Origin: CANJXF01 sp043775015
GTDB taxonomy: Bacteria > Verrucomicrobiota > Verrucomicrobiia > Limisphaerales > CANJXF01
Direction of reading: 5' to 3'
DNA length: 64,000 bases
Assembly: GCA_043775015.1 (NCBI GenBank)
Contig: JAYVSV010000029.1
Coordinates: 11,009 to 75,008, forward strand
Shown: positions 63,310 to 64,000 of the stretch, piece by piece
How positions within the stretch are numbered: the first letter of the stretch is position 1
How the letters are laid out: each line of letters starts with the position of its first letter
The notes under the pieces: model-generated
Databases searched by the model: none
Seen by the model: the letters and a program-made list of their open reading frames with translations, nothing else
Told to the model about the DNA's origin: nothing
Program-made: the position numbers and the translations under genes

Positions 63310-64000
63310 GCGCAATCACCCTTCGCGACTTGGCCGCAATCGGCGTCGATCGGCTGAAGGGGGTCGGCGAGAAGAAGCTGGCCTCGTTGCGCGAAGTCGG
63401 AGTCGAGAATGTGCTCGATCTCCTCACGACCTATCCACGTCGCTGGGTCGACCGCACCAACGAGTGCCGCGTGAGCGACCTTCAGGCTGGCCAGGAGGCA
63501 CTGGTCCTCGTCGCAGTGCGATCCGTCACCAAACGCATGGGGCGCAACCGACGCTCGATTGTTGAAGCGGTGGTTGGCGACGGCAGTGGGCGATTCCACG
63601 TCGTGTTCTTCAACCAGCCGTGGCGCGAGAAGCAACTCCGTGAGGGCCTGCAGATTGCGCTGTTCGGCAAGCCGGATGTCTTCCGCGGCGGCTTGCAGAT
63701 GACCAACCCGATCGTCGACATGATCGGCGACCGCACCGGGCGCATCGTGCCGATCTACCCCCAAAGCGAGAAGGCTGCGCTGAGCACGTGGGAGATCGCC
63801 GGCTGGGTGGAGGACGCACTGAAGCGCTGCGAACCGCGGGGGCTCGCGGACCCGGTGCCGGCATCCGTTCGTCAGCGCCTCGGGCTGATCTCACGCAGCA
63901 AAGCCCTGCACAACATCCATCTGCCCGAGACGATGGGGGAGAAGGAACTCGCTCGTCGTCGCCTTGCATTCGACGAGTTGTTGCGGGTGCAAACGGTGCT
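63306..64000 (+). CDS. recG: ATP-dependent DNA helicase RecG, N-terminal part (cut by window edge)
   Basis: The 231 visible residues begin SAITLRDLAAIGVDRLKGVG, with a helix-hairpin-like GVGEKKLASLREVGVENVLDLL, then the wedge/OB domain (LVLVAVRSVTKRMGRNRRS and VVFFNQPWREKQLREG). The helicase domains lie beyond the window. RecG reverses stalled forks. It starts with a GTG overlapping the DAK2 stop (GTGA). Confidence 0.9.
   Translation, partial: MSAITLRDLAAIGVDRLKGVGEKKLASLREVGVENVLDLLTTYPRRWVDRTNECRVSDLQAGQEALVLVAVRSVTKRMGRNRRSIVEAVVGDGSGRFHVVFFNQPWREKQLREGLQIALFGKPDVFRGGLQMTNPIVDMIGDRTGRIVPIYPQSEKAALSTWEIAGWVEDALKRCEPRGLADPVPASVRQRLGLISRSKALHNIHLPETMGEKELARRRLAFDELLRVQTV

Noticed and set aside
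62230..63315. Long reverse-strand gene opposite the DAK2 gene
   Set aside because: GC-rich DNA leaves several frames open; codon pattern and the FakA match support only the forward frame.

Overview
The window joins two different genomes. Positions 1 to about 59,450 look like a Verrucomicrobiota chromosome, probably Pedosphaerales/Limisphaerales (subdivision 3). The grounds are a PVC-type CxxCH cytochrome/dehydrogenase, DUF1552 and heparinase-like secreted proteins, a formylglycine sulfatase, DapL, BatD/BatE, and palindromic repeats inside genes encoding peptides such as THGRDARAT. From about 59,500 to 64,000 the DNA is GC-rich with third codon positions almost all G or C. It carries a typical actinobacterial (perhaps Acidimicrobiia-like) run: GTP-type PEP carboxykinase, a small cold-shock-like protein, rpmB with four cysteines, a DAK2-domain protein and recG. 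The switch lies inside a conserved part of the PEPCK gene, so a chimeric metagenome contig is the simplest explanation.

Layout. 1-1.5 kb: end of an mgtE-like gene, a REP-associated tyrosine transposase and two 249-bp copies of a REP-like block. 1.6-10.8 kb: a coiled-coil membrane protein, smc (with an in-frame palindromic insertion in its hinge) and two secreted proteins. 11-22 kb: a decayed BON lipoprotein, a DUF4404 protein, a glycolipid-type glycosyltransferase, phosphodiesterase, hydrolase, Gfo/Idh/MocA oxidoreductase, Old Yellow Enzyme, kup and an HD-domain protein. 22-29 kb: ABC exporter, a lone nuoA, exported superoxide dismutase, a sugar-isomerase-like protein, an HELGH protein and a sulfatase. 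28.5-34 kb: prepilin-like, zinc-ribbon/propeller and TPR proteins, then dapL. 34-41 kb: a reverse-strand block of heparinase-like, polysaccharide deacetylase, isochorismatase-like and PVC dehydrogenase genes, then an antitoxin beside a broken toxin. 41.6-43.9 kb: an XRE regulator and a lipase-like protein. 43.9-51.5 kb: the cell-shape operon mreB-mreC-mreD-mrdA-rodA-rng, closed by a strong terminator. 51.6-57.7 kb: an ECF sigma/anti-sigma pair, hisB, batD-batE and a DUF1552 protein. 57.9-58.9 kb: two small genes laid out like integron cassettes, with an attC-like site that was split by a 109-bp MITE.

The best-supported functional unit is the cell-wall elongation operon: the MreBCD scaffold, the PBP2/RodA synthase pair and RNase E/G. 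The most unusual region is 57.9-58.9 kb. The repeats spread through the window (REP blocks, palindromes inside smc and the cytochrome gene, the MITE) suggest a genome with many small non-autonomous elements. Starts were chosen from ATG/GTG position, family N-termini and spacing; Shine-Dalgarno motifs are often weak here. No tRNA, rRNA or CRISPR array was seen.
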